From Flagellimonas pacifica (GTDB taxonomy: Bacteria > Bacteroidota > Bacteroidia > Flavobacteriales > Flavobacteriaceae), in assembly GCF_900215465.1 (NCBI RefSeq), contig NZ_OBEH01000003.1:372001-436000 (forward strand): DNA of 64,000 bases. The letters run 5' to 3'. The translations under genes were made by a program, and so were the position numbers. The stretch's first letter is position 1. Each line of letters opens with the position of its first letter. Below, one piece after another: positions 62,070 through 64,000 of the stretch. The notes under the pieces are model-generated. The model had not been told where the DNA came from. It worked only from the letters and a program-made list of their open reading frames with translations, and did no database searches.

Positions 62070-63869
62070 ATGGATAACCTAAATTACGGAATAATTGGAA
62101 ACTGCAGAAGTGCTGCTTTAATATCAGATACGGGCTCTCTGGAATGGTGTTGCTTGCCACAGTTTGATTCAACTTCGGTATTTGCCAAATTATTGGACGA
62201 TAAAAAAGGTGGTAGTTTTGAAATCCACACGAAATACAATTACGAAATACACCAAAAATACCATAGAAATACAGCGATTTTAGTGACACGTTATTCGGAT
62301 GGGGAGAATACTTTTGAGGTGCATGATTTTATGCCGAGATACCATAAACTTACGGGAAAATACAATGCTCCGCCGGAGATTGTTCGCTATGTGAAGCATA
62401 TCTCTGGGGCACCTAGATTTAGTGTCCTTTATGATCCCAAGTTGGAATATGCCCAAGGGAAGACAGCCCATCATATTAAAAAGAACTTTATAGTCAGTTT
62501 GACCAACAAACAAAAGTTTGACACGTTATTCCTTTATACTTCTTTCAACAAGAGACAAGTCTTGGAGGGCGAGGAAATTGTACTAAAAGAGGATGGGTAT
62601 TTTTTGGTGTGTTATAATGAAAAGATTTTAAGACCAACCACGGAAAAAATGTCCCTGGAACTTGAACGAACCAAGATTTATTGGTTGGATTGGGTAGATA
62701 GGACGCCAACATACAAGCAGTTTAACGCTGAGATCATGCGGAGCGCCATTACTCTTAAATTACTTACCTACGACAAAACTGGTGCTGTGCTTGCCGCAGC
62801 AACTACGTCTTTGCCTGAGACTATTGGTGAGGTTCGTAACTGGGATTATCGGTTTTGCTGGATTAGGGATGCCTCTATGGTAATCAAAGTGATGTCCGAG
62901 TTAGGGCATAAGAATTCTGCGAGGAGATATTTGCAGTTTATTATTGATTTGATGCCTGATAAAGATGAAAAACTACAGATCATGTACGGTATCAACAGAG
63001 AGAAGGCACTTACGGAGAAGACGTTGGATCATTTGGATGGGTACAAAGGCTCAAAACCTGTCAGGATTGGAAATGCTGCATACAAGCAAAAGCAAAATGA
63101 CATTTATGGTATTTTAATGGATGTTATTTACGAACAATTGGTAACGTTTGAGAATGATATTGAAAATGGTGAGGATTTATGGAGTATTACCAAAGGAATT
63201 GTTTGGATTGTAAATAAACACTGGAGAGAACCTGATAAGGGAATTTGGGAATTCAGGGGAGAGGACAGACATTTTACCTTTTCCAAAGTACTGTGCTGGG
63301 TGGCCATTGATCGGGCAATCAAGGTTGCCAAAATCTTTGGAAAGGAAAGAAAGATCAATGAATGGATGGATATTGAACAGGAAATAAAACAGGATATCCA
63401 TGAGAATGCATGGAATGCCAATATCAATGCTTTTGTTCAGTCCTATGGGTCAAGCCATCTTGATGCCTCGGTACTGTTAATGGAATCCTATGGGTTCATT
63501 CAGGCAAAGGATCCAAAATTTGTTAGTACGGTACGTGCTATTGAAGAAGATTTGAACAACGATGGTTTGTTGTATCGCTATAAAAATGAGGACGACTTTG
63601 GATTGCCATCTTCCTCGTTTACGATATGTACTTTTTGGTTTATCAACAGTCTATTTAAAATAGGGGAAGAGGACAAAGCCTTAACTTATTTTGAACGTTT
63701 ATTGGGGTACAGTAATCATCTTGGGCTTTTCAGCGAGGATATTGATTTTAAGAGCAAGCGCTTGTTGGGGAATTTTCCACAGGCCTATTCGCATTTGGCA
63801 TTGATTGAATGCGCTATCAATTTCTCCAGAAAAAAGAGTGAGGAAAAAATACTGGAATCCATTAGCTGA
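62070..63869 (+). CDS. GH15 family glycosidase (glucoamylase/trehalase-like)
   Basis: 599 residues, no signal peptide. It starts NYGIIGNCRSAALISDTGSLEWCCLPQFDS, a common N-terminal pattern in this family. The catalytic domain (about 240-580) has RNWDYRFCWIRDASMVI, ALTEKTLDHLDGYKGSKPVRIGN and WEFRGEDRHFTFSKVLCWVAIDRAI with acidic catalytic candidates. Relatives in actinobacteria and others hydrolyse trehalose, others glucan alpha-1,4/1,6 bonds. Its divergent position next to the trehalose synthase/phosphatase gene makes trehalose the favoured substrate, by inference. It overlaps the convergent decarboxylase gene by 8 bases. Confidence 0.9.
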   Translation: MDNLNYGIIGNCRSAALISDTGSLEWCCLPQFDSTSVFAKLLDDKKGGSFEIHTKYNYEIHQKYHRNTAILVTRYSDGENTFEVHDFMPRYHKLTGKYNAPPEIVRYVKHISGAPRFSVLYDPKLEYAQGKTAHHIKKNFIVSLTNKQKFDTLFLYTSFNKRQVLEGEEIVLKEDGYFLVCYNEKILRPTTEKMSLELERTKIYWLDWVDRTPTYKQFNAEIMRSAITLKLLTYDKTGAVLAAATTSLPETIGEVRNWDYRFCWIRDASMVIKVMSELGHKNSARRYLQFIIDLMPDKDEKLQIMYGINREKALTEKTLDHLDGYKGSKPVRIGNAAYKQKQNDIYGILMDVIYEQLVTFENDIENGEDLWSITKGIVWIVNKHWREPDKGIWEFRGEDRHFTFSKVLCWVAIDRAIKVAKIFGKERKINEWMDIEQEIKQDIHENAWNANINAFVQSYGSSHLDASVLLMESYGFIQAKDPKFVSTVRAIEEDLNNDGLLYRYKNEDDFGLPSSSFTICTFWFINSLFKIGEEDKALTYFERLLGYSNHLGLFSEDIDFKSKRLLGNFPQAYSHLALIECAINFSRKKSEEKILESIS

Positions 63870-64000
63870 CCAGAAACTTTTCTGCACAGACTTCAATTTT
63901 ATCCATGAGCAACTTTAAGTGTTCTATGGTTGTAAATGGATTCATCAAAGTGGTTCTGAGATAATGTATTCCATTCAATTTGGTCTGCACCAGATAAAAT
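63862..64000 (-). CDS. PLP-dependent group II decarboxylase, partial (C terminus only)
   Basis: 45 C-terminal codons plus one leftover base are visible; the gene continues beyond the window. The read frame gives LNGIHYLRTTLMNPFTTIEH and LKLLMDKIEV, matching the C-terminal strand-helix of pyridoxal-phosphate decarboxylases of the aromatic-amino-acid/diaminobutyrate type (LR-T-MNP-TT---L--L). The catalytic Lys lies outside the window, so the substrate cannot be named. It ends at a TAA at 63864-63862, inside the 3' end of the GH15 gene. Confidence 0.65.
   Translation of the reverse strand, partial: FYLVQTKLNGIHYLRTTLMNPFTTIEHLKLLMDKIEVCAEKFLVS

Noticed and set aside
1..64000. CRISPR array, tRNA, rRNA, prophage, insertion sequence or toxin-antitoxin module
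   Set aside because: No regularly spaced repeats, cloverleaf-like sequence, transposase or integrase motifs or phage proteins were recognised on either strand.

Overview
The window looks like chromosome from an aerobic, probably marine, member of the Flavobacteriaceae (Bacteroidota). Supporting signs are paired TonB-dependent receptor/DUF4249 genes, a PorP/SprF-type outer-membrane protein, flavobacterial TTG-N19-21-TAnnTTTG promoters, many short-spaced lipoprotein genes, a LytS/LytTR pair with 2TM-domain proteins, and AT-rich intergenic DNA. The genus cannot be fixed from sequence alone. I see no rRNA, tRNA, CRISPR array, insertion sequence or prophage.

Layout. 1-5044: 3' part of a TonB receptor operon (receptor, DUF4249 lipoprotein, exported MG2/plug-like protein). 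5141-8924: housekeeping genes (AIM24-like, DUF2461, Nudix, a PBP4-type carboxypeptidase, a small conserved protein). 8991-21178: a redox and second-messenger block with OxyR, a cyclic-nucleotide-binding sigma-54 activator, an OsmC protein, pyruvate:flavodoxin oxidoreductase, a membrane class III cyclase and, convergent to it, a TPR-histidine kinase-receiver-cyclase hybrid. 21360-36738: mostly surface and exported proteins (orphan TonB receptor, DoxX, Ig-like lipoprotein, GNAT, PorP/SprF-SPOR protein, PaiB-like, DUF3179, DUF4382, DUF3500, a second TonB/DUF4249 pair). 37011-42496: a glycoside-hydrolase-like lipoprotein, then a sensory operon with a LytS kinase carrying a C-terminal 2TM domain, four stand-alone 2TM proteins and a LytTR regulator. 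42587-49268: LETM1-related protein, short MscS, OmpW, VOC, NTF2-like lipoprotein, CuZn-SOD, alpha/beta hydrolase-OsmC fusion, DUF2490. 49361-59763: large BNR/VPS10-like exported protein, MFS transporter, YdeI-like protein, M1 and M28 peptidases, an exported VOC protein, and a TolB-propeller protein with two NTF2-like repeats. 59760-63869: fused trehalose-6-phosphate synthase/phosphatase divergent from a GH15 enzyme. The right edge cuts a PLP-dependent decarboxylase.

The most interesting system is at 10111-17747. A consensus -24/-12 promoter (GG-N10-GC) lies upstream of osmC-nifJ-cyclase. It is preceded by three ACGA-N4-TCGT dyads and by the gene for a sigma-54 activator with a cyclic-nucleotide-binding domain. 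Because a cyclase closes the operon, the arrangement predicts a positive feedback loop (cNMP to activator to sigma-54 promoter to cyclase) controlling an oxygen-sensitive enzyme and its peroxide-protective partner. A second cyclase, fused to a hybrid kinase, is encoded just downstream. The circuit is inferred; the individual elements are visible in the sequence. The second notable arrangement is the 2TM-domain array between a LytS kinase and its LytTR regulator.
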